Source: Lachnospiraceae bacterium UBA6987
GTDB lineage: Bacteria; Bacillota; Clostridia; Lachnospirales; Lachnospiraceae
Reading direction: 5' to 3'
Length of the DNA: 53,917 nucleotides
Assembly (NCBI GenBank): GCA_002449955.1
Contig: DJYD01000022.1
Location: forward strand, 1 to 53,917
Shown here one piece after another: positions 42,161 to 50,900 of the stretch. The position numbers and the translations under genes are program-made. Positions within the stretch are counted from its first letter, which is position 1; the number at the start of each line of letters is the position of its first letter. The notes beneath the pieces are model-generated. The model made no database searches and was not told where the DNA came from. It saw only the letters and a list, made by a program, of their open reading frames with translations.

Positions 42161-44032
42161 TCAGTCCGGCAGTTCTCCCTCATGGAAGAAGGCATAAACC
42201 GTTTCTGCCGACGCTTCATTCATGCCGGGAACGGCTTTCAGCTCTGCCACGTCGGCATTCCTGATGGTTTCGATGCTCCCCATGTGTTCCATGAGGCTTC
42301 GTCTGCGCACCGGCCCGATCCCCGGGATATCATCCAGCAGCGAATGCACCTGAGCCTTCCCCCGCAGCGAGCGGTGATATTCGATGGCAAAGCGATGCGT
42401 CTCATCCTGGATTCGTGTCAGCAGCTTGAATGATTCGGAATGACTGTCCACCGGAATCTCCCGTCCGTCAAAGATCAGTCCGCGCGTTCTGTGCCTGTCA
42501 TCCTTGACCATGCCGCAGACCGGAATTGAAATGCCTAACTCGTTAAGCAGGGCTAACGCCGCATTCACCTGGCCTTCGCCGCCGTCCATCAGAATCAGAT
42601 CGGGGAAATGCACAAAGCCGCCTGACGGTTCATATAACGCCTGCTCCCGCACCATTTCCTGCTCCCGCAGGCCATGGCTGAAGCGGCGGTACAGCACTTC
42701 GGCAAGGGAGGCAAAATCATTGACCCCCTCAACGAATTTTATGCGGAATTTGCGGTATTCGTTTTTACGGGGCCTTCCGTCCTCATAGACCACCATCGAT
42801 CCCACCGTGGCAAAGCCGCTGATATGAGAAATATCATAAGCCTCCAACCGGTGAATATCAGTCAGTCCCAGCAGTGAAGCCAGTTCATTCTGAGCACCGA
42901 CCGTGCGGGCTTCTTCTCTTGCGATCCGGTCCAGATCCTGCTTCAGTGCCCGCGCGGCGTTATCCTTAGCCAGCTCAAGCAGCCCCTTCTTCTCACCCTT
43001 CTGCGGCACTCTGATCTCTGTCCTGCGGCCGCTTCTTGCTGTCAGCATGGCTTCCAAAGCCTCCTTGTCAGCCGGCTCACGGTCCGTCAGAATCACTTTC
43101 GGCAGAAAGGGCGTTCCGCTGTAAAATTGCCGGAGCACCTGAGAGAGGATCTCTGCCGGATCCTCTTCCGCCCCGGCACCGATACGGAAATGGTCCCGGC
43201 CGATCATGCGGCCGTCACGCACAAAAAAGACTTCTGCCATACCGCCCTCACCTTCAAGGGCAATAGCCAGAATGTCCATATCCTCTCCCCCGGTGTCACT
43301 GACCTTCTGTTTGTCACCGAGTGAGCGGATATCCGCGATGTGATCGCGCAGCCTTGCTGCCTCTTCAAAATCCAGCGATTCCGCGGCCGCTTTCATTTTT
43401 TCTTCCAGCACCCGGATCACCGGCGCAAAATCACCCTTCAGAAAGCGTCTTGCCTGGTTAACGTTTTCCCCATATTCCTCCTGAGAGACTAAGCCCGTGC
43501 AGGGTGCAGGGCAGCGGTTCATATCGAAATTCAGGCAGGGGCGTTCCTTCCCGCAGGTTTCCGGCAGTTTGCGGCTGCAGGTACGCAGGCGGAAAAGCGT
43601 CTGCAGCAGACGGGAGGTTTCTTTTGCCGCTCCCGGGTCGGCATAGGGTCCGAAATATTGATTGCCGTCTCGCTTCATCTGATGTGCATAACGAAGTCTG
43701 GGAAAGGCTTCATTTGTCAGGCAAAGGTAGGGATAGGCTTTATCATCCATCAGCAGCGTATTGTAACGCGGCTTGTGTTCCTTGATCAGGTTGCATTCCA
43801 GGATCAGGGCTTCCGTCTCATTATCCACCATGATCGTCTCAAACCAGGCGATCTCCTGAATCATTTTCAGAATCTGTGGCCCGCGGTTCACGGTCTTCGC
43901 AAAGTACTGCTTGACCCGCTTCTTCAGATTGATCGCCTTGCCCACGTAAAGAACTTCCCCGTTTTCGCCGTGCATCAGGTACACGCCGGGGCGTTCAGGC
44001 AGCTTCTTCAGTTCTTCCTGGAAAGTCTTCAT
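42161..44032 (-). CDS. uvrC: excinuclease ABC subunit C
   Basis: A 623-residue nuclease that makes both incisions around bulky DNA lesions with UvrAB. The GIY-YIG domain (about 10-95) has PGVYLMHGENGEVLYVGKA. A cysteine-containing region and UVR motif (about 205-240) follow. The RNase H-like C-terminal nuclease has YDISHISG (near 400) and LILMDGGEGQVNAA, and the final helix-hairpin-helix pair is at about 560-615. No Shine-Dalgarno precedes the ATG. A promoter -10 ends eight bases before it, so the mRNA may be leaderless. It heads the uvrC-hprK-murB-whiA-nagB run. Confidence 0.96.
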   Translation of the reverse strand: MKTFQEELKKLPERPGVYLMHGENGEVLYVGKAINLKKRVKQYFAKTVNRGPQILKMIQEIAWFETIMVDNETEALILECNLIKEHKPRYNTLLMDDKAYPYLCLTNEAFPRLRYAHQMKRDGNQYFGPYADPGAAKETSRLLQTLFRLRTCSRKLPETCGKERPCLNFDMNRCPAPCTGLVSQEEYGENVNQARRFLKGDFAPVIRVLEEKMKAAAESLDFEEAARLRDHIADIRSLGDKQKVSDTGGEDMDILAIALEGEGGMAEVFFVRDGRMIGRDHFRIGAGAEEDPAEILSQVLRQFYSGTPFLPKVILTDREPADKEALEAMLTARSGRRTEIRVPQKGEKKGLLELAKDNAARALKQDLDRIAREEARTVGAQNELASLLGLTDIHRLEAYDISHISGFATVGSMVVYEDGRPRKNEYRKFRIKFVEGVNDFASLAEVLYRRFSHGLREQEMVREQALYEPSGGFVHFPDLILMDGGEGQVNAALALLNELGISIPVCGMVKDDRHRTRGLIFDGREIPVDSHSESFKLLTRIQDETHRFAIEYHRSLRGKAQVHSLLDDIPGIGPVRRRSLMEHMGSIETIRNADVAELKAVPGMNEASAETVYAFFHEGELPD

Positions 44033-44039
44033 ACTGATG

Positions 44040-44067
44040 ATTATACCTGTTTTTTTTCAAGACGCAA
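44040..44067 (-). promoter_or_regulatory. promoter of uvrC implying a leaderless mRNA
   Basis: Leftward TTGCGT (44062-44067), 16-base spacer, consensus TATAAT (44040-44045). Only seven bases lie between the -10 and the uvrC ATG (44032), so transcription should begin at or next to the start codon. Confidence 0.65.
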
Positions 44068-44118
44068 GCCCTGCATTTTATCTTCCCTTCTTCATACATT
44101 CTGTCTGACAGGCAGGAC

Positions 44119-44148
44119 TTGACCTGAACGCCCAAAATGGTGTATGAT
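44119..44148 (+). promoter_or_regulatory. promoter of the L,D-transpeptidase-like gene
   Basis: TTGACC (44119-44124), 18-base spacer, TATGAT (44143-44148), about 35 bases before the ATG at 44183. Confidence 0.65.
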
Positions 44149-44182
44149 TAAAAACGCTAATTACAGCAAAAGGGAGAGTACT

Positions 44183-45373
44183 ATGCCTGAATCAAGGTCA
44201 AAATATAGCCAAACTGCAGTAGCAAGACGTAAGGGGAATGTCCGGAATATTCTTTTAGGCCTTCTGATCGGCCTGGCCATCATTTTTGTCATCCTGGCCG
44301 GCCGCTACGTCTATGGCAAAAGCCAGGATCCGAATTACAGCATCCGCGATTTGTTCGGTCTGACGACAGCCTATGAAGGCACGCTGCCCACACTGCCTAC
44401 ACTGCCGCTTGACAGTCTGGTGCCGTACTTTACAACGGCTGAAAGCGATAATACCGGGACAGGCAGCAATGCTGATACGACCGCAGATCCTTCTTCGGAA
44501 GATACCACCCCGGAATCTGTCACAGATGAAGTCCCGTCAACGGAACCGGACACGTCTCAGGAGACGACGCCTGAGGAAACGCAGCCCACAGCAACGGATG
44601 AGTCTGCAACTACGGAACCGTCTGCCGAAACTGAGGAGCCTACGTCAGAATCTCCTGCGTCTGCGGATACAACGGAGGGAGCTTCCTCTTCTGAAGAGAC
44701 CACCGAAGCCACCACGCCTGCGGAAACCACTGCACCGCCCGTTGTGGTTACCGATCCTACGGATATCAATTATCACTTAAAACGCTACAACATGGAAGAA
44801 TCCGACCTTGGCAAATCCACGCAGCTGATCGTGGTTCAGTCGACGGGGACGCAGTGCACGCTTTATTTCTTCGAAAAATCAAAGGAAGGCTGGGCCTTGG
44901 CCGAAGCTGTCCCCTCTGCTCCCGGCGTACTTGGCAGGGGCGGCGTATCCACCAGCAAGCATGAAGGCGACGGGTGTACACCGGCCGGCTACTACGCTCT
45001 CGGCCCCTGCTATGGCAAGGATGCAAAATCTGCCACCGAGATGGAATACCATCAGATCACAGAAGGCGATTACTGGATCGATGATGTCAGCTCCAAGTAC
45101 TACAATACTCTGGTGCATGAAGACAATTTTGCCATGCGCAAGGGCTGGCAGACCGGTGAAAACATGTATGATCTCCTGCGGTATTACCAGTACATGGTTG
45201 TCATTCAGTACAATACCGATCCGATCGTGCCCGGCGCTGGCAGCGCGATTTTCCTGCATTGCCAGGCCGGTGACACAGACACCTCCGGATGTGTCAGCAC
45301 GAAGGACGCCACCATGTTTGCCATTTTCCGTTGGCTGAATCCGAAAGCTGATCCGCACATCCTGATCTATTAA
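44183..45373 (+). CDS. L,D-transpeptidase-like membrane-anchored protein
   Basis: A 396-residue protein. A short basic cytoplasmic segment and one membrane helix (about 24-46) are followed by a wall-spanning linker of about 110 residues made almost only of Thr, Glu, Ser, Pro and Ala (about 85-195). The C-terminal YkuD-like domain has its active-site region at FLHCQAGDTDTSGCVS (about 362-377). The Cys in SGC is the expected nucleophile and the upstream HC the catalytic His. L,D-transpeptidases make 3-3 peptidoglycan cross-links or attach proteins. GGGAG precedes the ATG. A membrane HELGH protein follows after 4 bp. Confidence 0.85.
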   Translation: MPESRSKYSQTAVARRKGNVRNILLGLLIGLAIIFVILAGRYVYGKSQDPNYSIRDLFGLTTAYEGTLPTLPTLPLDSLVPYFTTAESDNTGTGSNADTTADPSSEDTTPESVTDEVPSTEPDTSQETTPEETQPTATDESATTEPSAETEEPTSESPASADTTEGASSSEETTEATTPAETTAPPVVVTDPTDINYHLKRYNMEESDLGKSTQLIVVQSTGTQCTLYFFEKSKEGWALAEAVPSAPGVLGRGGVSTSKHEGDGCTPAGYYALGPCYGKDAKSATEMEYHQITEGDYWIDDVSSKYYNTLVHEDNFAMRKGWQTGENMYDLLRYYQYMVVIQYNTDPIVPGAGSAIFLHCQAGDTDTSGCVSTKDATMFAIFRWLNPKADPHILIY

Positions 45374-45377
45374 AGCC

Positions 45378-45845
45378 ATGAAACACGATCTGTCCCGCGT
45401 TTTTCCGGTCCGGCCGATCACCGACAGGAAACGGTTTTATCTGCTCTCTCTGACCTGGGGGCTGCCCATGAACCTTGCCGGCAGCCTGGTTGCCGCAGCC
45501 ATGCTGATCAGCGGCCATAAAATGCACCGATTCGGTCCCTGTTTTTACTTTGAGCACGGACATAACTGGGGCGGCATGGACTGGGGCATGTTTATCGTTG
45601 TCAATAAAGGTGCAGAAAGCCACCTCCTCTCCCATGAACTCGGGCACGCGATGCAGAACTGTCATTTTGGCCTGTTTATGCCCTTTCTGGTTGGCTTTCC
45701 CTCCGGACTGCGCTATTGGTTAAGGCGATTGTCAGCACTGATCGGCAAGCCGCCCAAAACGCCTTATGACAGCATCTGGTTTGAAGCCCAGGCCACGGCT
45801 GTAGGTTCCGAATACTTAAAGGCCATGAAAAAAGTGTCATCCTAA
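45378..45845 (+). CDS. small membrane protein with HELGH zinc-peptidase motif
   Basis: A 155-residue protein of unrecognised family. There is a hydrophobic segment at about 30-46, HGHNWGGMDWGMFIVVN near 60-76, then HLLSHELGHAMQN (about 82-94) and a second hydrophobic segment near 98-110. HExxH is a common zinc-metallopeptidase motif. A plausible third ligand is in WFEAQATA (Glu near 137), similar to the gluzincin spacing. It may be only a metal-binding site. It starts four bases after the L,D-transpeptidase-like gene with no clear RBS, so translation is probably coupled. Confidence 0.7.
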   Translation: MKHDLSRVFPVRPITDRKRFYLLSLTWGLPMNLAGSLVAAAMLISGHKMHRFGPCFYFEHGHNWGGMDWGMFIVVNKGAESHLLSHELGHAMQNCHFGLFMPFLVGFPSGLRYWLRRLSALIGKPPKTPYDSIWFEAQATAVGSEYLKAMKKVSS

Positions 45846-45863
45846 GCGCAGGATGGCACTTTT
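45830..45863. terminator. bidirectional terminator overlapping a stop codon
   Basis: AAAAGTGTCATCCT pairs with AGGATGGCACTTTT (one mismatch) around a six-base loop. It contains the stop codon of the HELGH gene. Leftward, six T follow, which suits the AI-2E/glmM transcript. Confidence 0.85.
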
Positions 45864-45890
45864 GCTTTGCGTCTTATTATTTGTTATTTC

Positions 45891-47174
45891 TTATTTCAGC
45901 TCTTCTGTTTCGGGTGCCGCAGCTTCTGTCTCCGTATCCGCATCTTTATCATTATCCATATCTTTTTCTTCTTGTTCTGCGGCTTCGCCGCTAGCCTCCG
46001 GCACCGCTGTCAGTACTTCCGTTTCTTCTGTTAAGACCGGCTTTCCCGGTTTTTTCAGAATTCCGTCGAGCTCATACCAGATCTCCCGAAGTACACCAAG
46101 TGCCGGGGCAAACACACCGGCCTTGTATACCTCCACAACCAGCAGCCAAAGCGGGATAGCAATAATCATTCCGGTGACACCCCAGAAACGGAAGCCGAAA
46201 TACATGCAGAGCACTGAGGCTAACGGAGAAAGATTCAGGCTGTCTCCCATCATTTTCGGAGAAAGCGACTGCCTGATTACCTGCGTGATGATGTACAGCA
46301 CGAGGCAATACAAGGCCATCCACACATCACCCTGCAGCAGCTCAATCACAGCCCAGGGATTCAGAATCGTTCCGGCTCCGACCACAGGCAGGAAATCCAG
46401 GATCGTGATCGCGATCGTAAGCAGGCCGGTATAGCGGATTCCTTTGAGAAGGAAGCAGATGCACATGGCTGAGCCAACAATCAGACACAATTTGAACTGC
46501 GTCACAAGGTATGTGCCTACCGCTTTTTTAAAGCTTTTTTTGCACTGGCTCCAGAAACCGACAAAGGTCGGCGGAAGAATGGATCTCACCCTCGCCTTCA
46601 GCTGGTCCCGCCCATCAATGAAATAAAAGGTAAGCAGGACGGTAAGAATGATATAGATGAGATAGCCCGGCATATTTACCGCAAACCCTGCCACGGTATT
46701 GGTCAGCCAGATTCCCAGATTCGCACTGATACCGATGAACCAGTCCCCCGCCTTTGTCTCCAGCGAGTCGATCAGGTCAAAAAAGCCCTTCGGCAGCTTA
46801 ACCGCAGCGCCTGCAAGCCAGTTTTCGATCTTATCGATAACGTCTGATACAGCCTCCACATAGTTGGGAATATTCGGAATCAGTGTCGTTGCTTCGGAAA
46901 TCAGCATCCGGATAATGCCGTACAATGCGCCGAACACGACCACGAGAATCAGGATAAGAACCAGCGTTGAACTGAGCTTATGCCTCGCGTGGAGTTTGTT
47001 CTGCATGAAACGCACAAGTGGGGCTGTGATCACAGCCAGCAGCCATGCCACAACAAGCGGCCAGAAGAATTCGAGCAGCCAGGGCAGAAGAAAGAGCGCA
47101 CCGGCAATAGCTGCAGCGGTCAGCAGCAGTGTGAACACCCATCTCAGATACTTATGTGCAGGTCGCTCTGTCAT
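45891..47174 (-). CDS. AI-2E family transporter
   Basis: About 427 residues with eight membrane helices in the AI-2E exporter family order: three N-terminal helices to about residue 95, a large amphipathic loop (about 96-200), then five helices. The family includes AI-2 exporters and sodium/proton antiporters, so the substrate is open. RSILPPTFVGFWSQCKK near 200 and VGAGTILNPWAVIELLQGD near 295 are typical. The ATG at 47174 is preferred to the GTG at 47177 because of GGGGAG spacing. A charged, acidic tail of about 60 residues ends the protein. It lies 50 bp after glmM. Confidence 0.88.
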   Translation of the reverse strand: MTERPAHKYLRWVFTLLLTAAAIAGALFLLPWLLEFFWPLVVAWLLAVITAPLVRFMQNKLHARHKLSSTLVLILILVVVFGALYGIIRMLISEATTLIPNIPNYVEAVSDVIDKIENWLAGAAVKLPKGFFDLIDSLETKAGDWFIGISANLGIWLTNTVAGFAVNMPGYLIYIILTVLLTFYFIDGRDQLKARVRSILPPTFVGFWSQCKKSFKKAVGTYLVTQFKLCLIVGSAMCICFLLKGIRYTGLLTIAITILDFLPVVGAGTILNPWAVIELLQGDVWMALYCLVLYIITQVIRQSLSPKMMGDSLNLSPLASVLCMYFGFRFWGVTGMIIAIPLWLLVVEVYKAGVFAPALGVLREIWYELDGILKKPGKPVLTEETEVLTAVPEASGEAAEQEEKDMDNDKDADTETEAAAPETEELK

Positions 47175-47224
47175 CACTTCTCCCCTTGACGGTTCTCCGT
47201 CTCAGCCTGCCTCCTGCATCCGTC

Positions 47225-48565
47225 TTATACGCGGACCATCACGTCGATGATGCCGTCAACCAGCCGGTTGCACTCACTGATATCCATGGATTCCGCCATG
47301 ACGCGGATTACCGGTTCCGTACCGCTTTCACGCACCAGAATGCGGCCCGTGCCTTCAAGTTCCTTTCCGGCGGCCTCAATTACGGCCTGGACATCCGGGT
47401 GATTCAGGACCTCCTTCTTGTCGCGCACGCGCACGTTCTTCAGCACCTGCGGGTAAATGGTCACATCCTCCGCCAGCTTCTTTAATCCCTGCTTCTTCTC
47501 CAGCATGACTTCCATGACTTTAAGAGAAGTGAGGATGCCATCGCCGGTCGTTGCATATTTGCTGAAAATGATATGGCCGGACTGCTCACCGCCCAGGCGG
47601 TAGCCGTTTTCGGACATGTTCTCATACACATATTTGTCGCCGACCTTCGTCTTCTCGTAGCCGATACCGGCTTCATCCAGCGCTTTGTACAGGCCGAAGT
47701 TGGACATGATGGTGGTGACGATCTTGTTGCCTTCGAGTTCGCCGCGTTCCTTCATATACTTACCGCAGACGTACATGATCTTGTCGCCGTCCACGAGCTC
47801 GCCGTCTTCATCCACGGCAAGGCAGCGGTCCGCATCGCCGTCATAAGCAAAGCCGACATCAACCGCGTCATTCGACTTGACGAAATTCTGCAGCCCTTCG
47901 ATATGCGTGGAGCCGCAGCCCAGGTTGATATTGGTGCCGTCGGGATCCGTATTGATGGCAAAGGTCTTGGCGCCCAGGGCATCGAACACGCTCTTGGCGA
48001 TCATGAAGGAGGCACCGTTAGCGCAGTCGAGCGCCACAGTCTTTCCCTTAAAGGAACGGGTCGCCAGGGAGATCAGATAGCCGATATAGCGGTTGCGGCC
48101 TTCGGCGTAGTCGACGGTGCGGCCGATATCGTCTCTGGTCGCAAGCGGAACTTCTTCCGGATATTCGCCGTCAAGATATTTCTCCACTTCGAGGATGAAG
48201 TCCTCTTCCATCTTCTCGCCCTTGCCGTTCAGCAGCTTGATGCCGTTGTCCCAGTAAGGGTTATGGCTGGCGGAGATCATGATGCCGCAGTCGAAGATCT
48301 CTTCGGTGTGAACCACATAGGCCACGCTCGGCGTGGTCGTCACATGCAGCAAATAGGCGTCCGCTCCGGAAGCCGTGATTCCTGCAGCAAGCGCATACTC
48401 AAACATGTAAGAGCTGCGGCGGGTGTCCTTGCCGATCACAATGTGAGCCTTGTGCGTTCTGCCGTAATACCAGCCCAAAAACCGGCCGATCTTAAAGGCA
48501 TCCTCTACTTTAAGTGTAATATTTGCTTCTCCGCGGTACCCATCGGTCCCGAAATACTTTCCCAT
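47225..48565 (-). CDS. glmM: phosphoglucosamine mutase
   Basis: A 446-residue alpha-D-phosphohexomutase that turns glucosamine 6-phosphate into glucosamine 1-phosphate for UDP-GlcNAc and wall synthesis. GKYFGTDGYRGEAN opens the protein. The phosphoserine loop MISASHNPYWDNGIK is near 95-110. The metal-binding YDGDADRC is near 240, and the C-terminal VRESGTEPVIRVM (near 410) binds the substrate phosphate. AAGGAG precedes the ATG, and a promoter lies at 48629-48657. Genes downstream in the transcript include the AI-2E transporter. Confidence 0.96.
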   Translation of the reverse strand: MGKYFGTDGYRGEANITLKVEDAFKIGRFLGWYYGRTHKAHIVIGKDTRRSSYMFEYALAAGITASGADAYLLHVTTTPSVAYVVHTEEIFDCGIMISASHNPYWDNGIKLLNGKGEKMEEDFILEVEKYLDGEYPEEVPLATRDDIGRTVDYAEGRNRYIGYLISLATRSFKGKTVALDCANGASFMIAKSVFDALGAKTFAINTDPDGTNINLGCGSTHIEGLQNFVKSNDAVDVGFAYDGDADRCLAVDEDGELVDGDKIMYVCGKYMKERGELEGNKIVTTIMSNFGLYKALDEAGIGYEKTKVGDKYVYENMSENGYRLGGEQSGHIIFSKYATTGDGILTSLKVMEVMLEKKQGLKKLAEDVTIYPQVLKNVRVRDKKEVLNHPDVQAVIEAAGKELEGTGRILVRESGTEPVIRVMAESMDISECNRLVDGIIDVMVRV

Positions 48566-48628
48566 AGTGAAACTCCTTGCTATTTCTTTGCTAATTTGCC
48601 GTTACCTTTCGGTAGCAATCACTATATT

Positions 48629-48657
48629 ATTTTATCATCCATTTATAATGAAATCAA
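48629..48657 (-). promoter_or_regulatory. promoter of glmM
   Basis: Leftward TTGATT (48652-48657), 17-base spacer, TAAAAT (48629-48634). The leader is about 55 nt. Confidence 0.6.
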
Positions 48658-48698
48658 GCGAGAGATATGGATCTCCTCGGGCCTGTTTCTGAATCTAT

Positions 48699-50033
48699 TC
48701 ACCCTACATGCATCATGAGCCAGCGGTAGAAATCCACTGCCGGAGCGAGTGTCTCCAGGTCAAGATTCTCATTCGGACCATGGATGGAACGCATCTGTTC
48801 CTTACTGATCGCAAACGGAGCAAAGCGCAGGCAGTTGTCGCTCACCCTGCTCATGAAGCGCGCATCGCTGGCGCCGTTCATGATATATGGAGACGGCGTA
48901 ACGCCGGGGAAGATTTCCTTCACTGCCTGCTCGACCATGCGGAAGCCGAGGCATTTGTAACTGGTGACCGGGCTCGGAAAGCCCTGTGTTATGACCTCTG
49001 TCTCAATATCATATTTCTCGGCAAGCTTCCGCACAGCTTCCAGGCTGTCTTCAAAGCCCTGATGGTGTGAGAAGCGCATGTTGCCGAGGACCCAGGCCTC
49101 CTGCGGCAGCACGTTGTGGCCCTCGCTGCCCTGCGCCATGGTAAAGGCTAATGTTGTGCGCAGCATGGCAGCCCCCTCCGGCGACGTGCGGTTCATCACG
49201 CCCTCGAGTAAAAGCTTATATACATCAGGTTTCCCCAGTACACGCTTCATCATGCCATCCATACCGGCAGTACTGACTCTGCGGAACATCTCAGCTACAG
49301 CAGGATTCATCTCCACTGTGAAGATCTTGTTCTCATCACATTCCGCCATGAATTTCCCGAGCCTTACCAGGGGTGTGTCCTTCGGCGGTGTGGATGCATG
49401 GCCGCCGCGGCCCTTTGCGACAAACCGCAGATCTGCCGTGCCTTTTTCGCCGACACCGATCATCGCATAGCTGCCCTTAGCGCCGGGCAGGGGCTCTGTC
49501 ACGATCATGCCGCCCTCATCCAGAACAAAGGCAAAGCGAATACCTCTCTTCTCCAGAATCTGTGATATCTCGTCGGCTCCTTCGCCGTGGTTGCCGTTGA
49601 TTTCCTCCGCGCAGGCGCTCTCAAACCAGATGTCGCAGTCAGGCACGAAGCCCTCTGCCGCTAACTCATCTGCAGCACGCAGCATAGCCCAAAGTCCGCC
49701 TTTATCATCAAGCGTCCCTCTTCCCCAGATCTTATCATCCGTGATATCCCCTGAGAAAGGCGCATGTTCCCACTCTCCTGAAGCCGGAACCACGTCCTGG
49801 TGATTCATGAACAGAACCGGTGTCTTTTCCGGGTGCTCGCCGGCCCAGTGCATCAGAATGCTTCCATGAAAGATTTCGACTTTGCAGGCACCGAAGATTG
49901 CAGGAAACAGAGTTTTCAACAGTTCCTGAAACTTCGTATATTTCGTATAATCTGTCTGTCCCATCACAGATACCGTCTCACAGCGGATCATCTGTGAAAG
50001 TTCCTGTGCATAACGTTTTGTCCGTTCATCCAT
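48699..50033 (-). CDS. M20 family metallopeptidase
   Basis: About 444 residues with the M20 two-zinc exopeptidase fold. FMNHQDVVPAS (first metal His and Asp, near 81-91), GRGTLDDKGG (bridging Asp, near 110) and ACAEEINGNHGEGA (catalytic Glu, near 145) are clear. The dimerisation domain is at about 190-330. The closing NGASDARFMSR and HGPNENLD hold the last ligands. The closest family type is carboxypeptidase S or CPS1-like dipeptidase. The ATG at 50033 is favoured over the GTG at 50048, though the Shine-Dalgarno is weak for both. It has its own promoter at 50075-50102. Confidence 0.9.
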   Translation of the reverse strand: MDERTKRYAQELSQMIRCETVSVMGQTDYTKYTKFQELLKTLFPAIFGACKVEIFHGSILMHWAGEHPEKTPVLFMNHQDVVPASGEWEHAPFSGDITDDKIWGRGTLDDKGGLWAMLRAADELAAEGFVPDCDIWFESACAEEINGNHGEGADEISQILEKRGIRFAFVLDEGGMIVTEPLPGAKGSYAMIGVGEKGTADLRFVAKGRGGHASTPPKDTPLVRLGKFMAECDENKIFTVEMNPAVAEMFRRVSTAGMDGMMKRVLGKPDVYKLLLEGVMNRTSPEGAAMLRTTLAFTMAQGSEGHNVLPQEAWVLGNMRFSHHQGFEDSLEAVRKLAEKYDIETEVITQGFPSPVTSYKCLGFRMVEQAVKEIFPGVTPSPYIMNGASDARFMSRVSDNCLRFAPFAISKEQMRSIHGPNENLDLETLAPAVDFYRWLMMHVG

Positions 50034-50074
50034 TTTTCCGTGACCCACCTTTCGCTGGTGTTCAGTATATGGAT

Positions 50075-50102
50075 ATTATACAATATTTTTGACAAATGAA
50101 AA
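50075..50102 (-). promoter_or_regulatory. putative promoter of the M20 peptidase gene
   Basis: Leftward TTTTCA (50097-50102), 16-base spacer, consensus TATAAT (50075-50080). Confidence 0.5.
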
Positions 50103-50168
50103 CACTCTCCGCCTTATTTCTTGAATAATTCCCGGTTTTGTGATAGGGTGTCAGCTGAGGTGATAAAC

Positions 50169-50882
50169 ATGTTTTTATTCTTATTCGGATCTTACAATCT
50201 GATTCTGATTGCAGCCGCAGTTATTCCGGCCATTGTCCTGTTAGTGAAAGTCTACCGCTCGGACCGCCTTGATCAGGAACCGCCGAGGCTGATTCTGCAG
50301 CTGGTCCTCATGGGCATCTTAGCCACATTCACCGCGATGGTCGGCGAGTGGATCGGAAACCGTCTGCTCAATGCCGTGAACAACAGCGCATTGGCTGAGG
50401 TATTGCTGTATTTTGTGGTTGTGGCCGGCTGCGAAGAAGGCAGCAAATATTTCTTCTTAAGACGCCGCACCTGGTATGAGGAGGCCTTTAACTGCCAGTA
50501 CGATGCCGTGGTTTACGCCGTGGCAGTGGCCTTAGGCTTCGCCTTATGGGAAAACATCAGCTATGTCTTTCAATATGGCTTTTCCACAGCAATTGTCCGC
50601 GCAATCACTGCCGTTCCCGGACATGCCTGCTTCGGCGTTTTCATGGGAGCCTGGTACGGCTCTGCCAAGCGTGCCGATAACTACGGGTATCCGGAAAAGA
50701 GCAAATTGTACCGTATTCTGGCCGTGCTGATCCCCATGCTGCTGCACGGTGCCTACGACTACATTGCCACGCGCAGTGCAGGCGGCTTCACCTGGCTTTT
50801 CGTCATCTTTGTCGCTGCAATGTTCTATGTTTCCTTTAAGCTGGTCCACAAACTCTCGGATCAGGACCGCTATATTGTCTGA
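50169..50882 (+). CDS. PrsW family intramembrane protease
   Basis: A 237-residue protein with about seven membrane helices. The PrsW/CAAX-like protease motifs are all seen: CEEGSKYFF (about 86-94), FALWENISYVF near 123, VPGHACFGVFMGAWYG near 145, and LLHGAYDY near 185. B. subtilis PrsW cuts anti-sigma factor RsiW; other members cut or modify different membrane proteins. The ATG at 50169 has GAGGTGAT six bases upstream; an in-frame extension to 50121 is rejected. No anti-sigma factor gene is near, so the target is not known. The hexokinase gene follows after 18 bp. Confidence 0.9.
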   Translation: MFLFLFGSYNLILIAAAVIPAIVLLVKVYRSDRLDQEPPRLILQLVLMGILATFTAMVGEWIGNRLLNAVNNSALAEVLLYFVVVAGCEEGSKYFFLRRRTWYEEAFNCQYDAVVYAVAVALGFALWENISYVFQYGFSTAIVRAITAVPGHACFGVFMGAWYGSAKRADNYGYPEKSKLYRILAVLIPMLLHGAYDYIATRSAGGFTWLFVIFVAAMFYVSFKLVHKLSDQDRYIV

Positions 50883-50900
50883 TCCAAGGAAGGATACGCC

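Noticed and set aside
42076..42219. N-terminal extension of hprK
   Set aside because: It overlaps the uvrC end and adds residues absent from the family; the ATG at 42075 has a good Shine-Dalgarno and gives the usual length.
47573..48718. A 381-codon rightward open frame opposite glmM
   Set aside because: It is a shadow of glmM codon use; it lacks a proper start region and recognisable domains.
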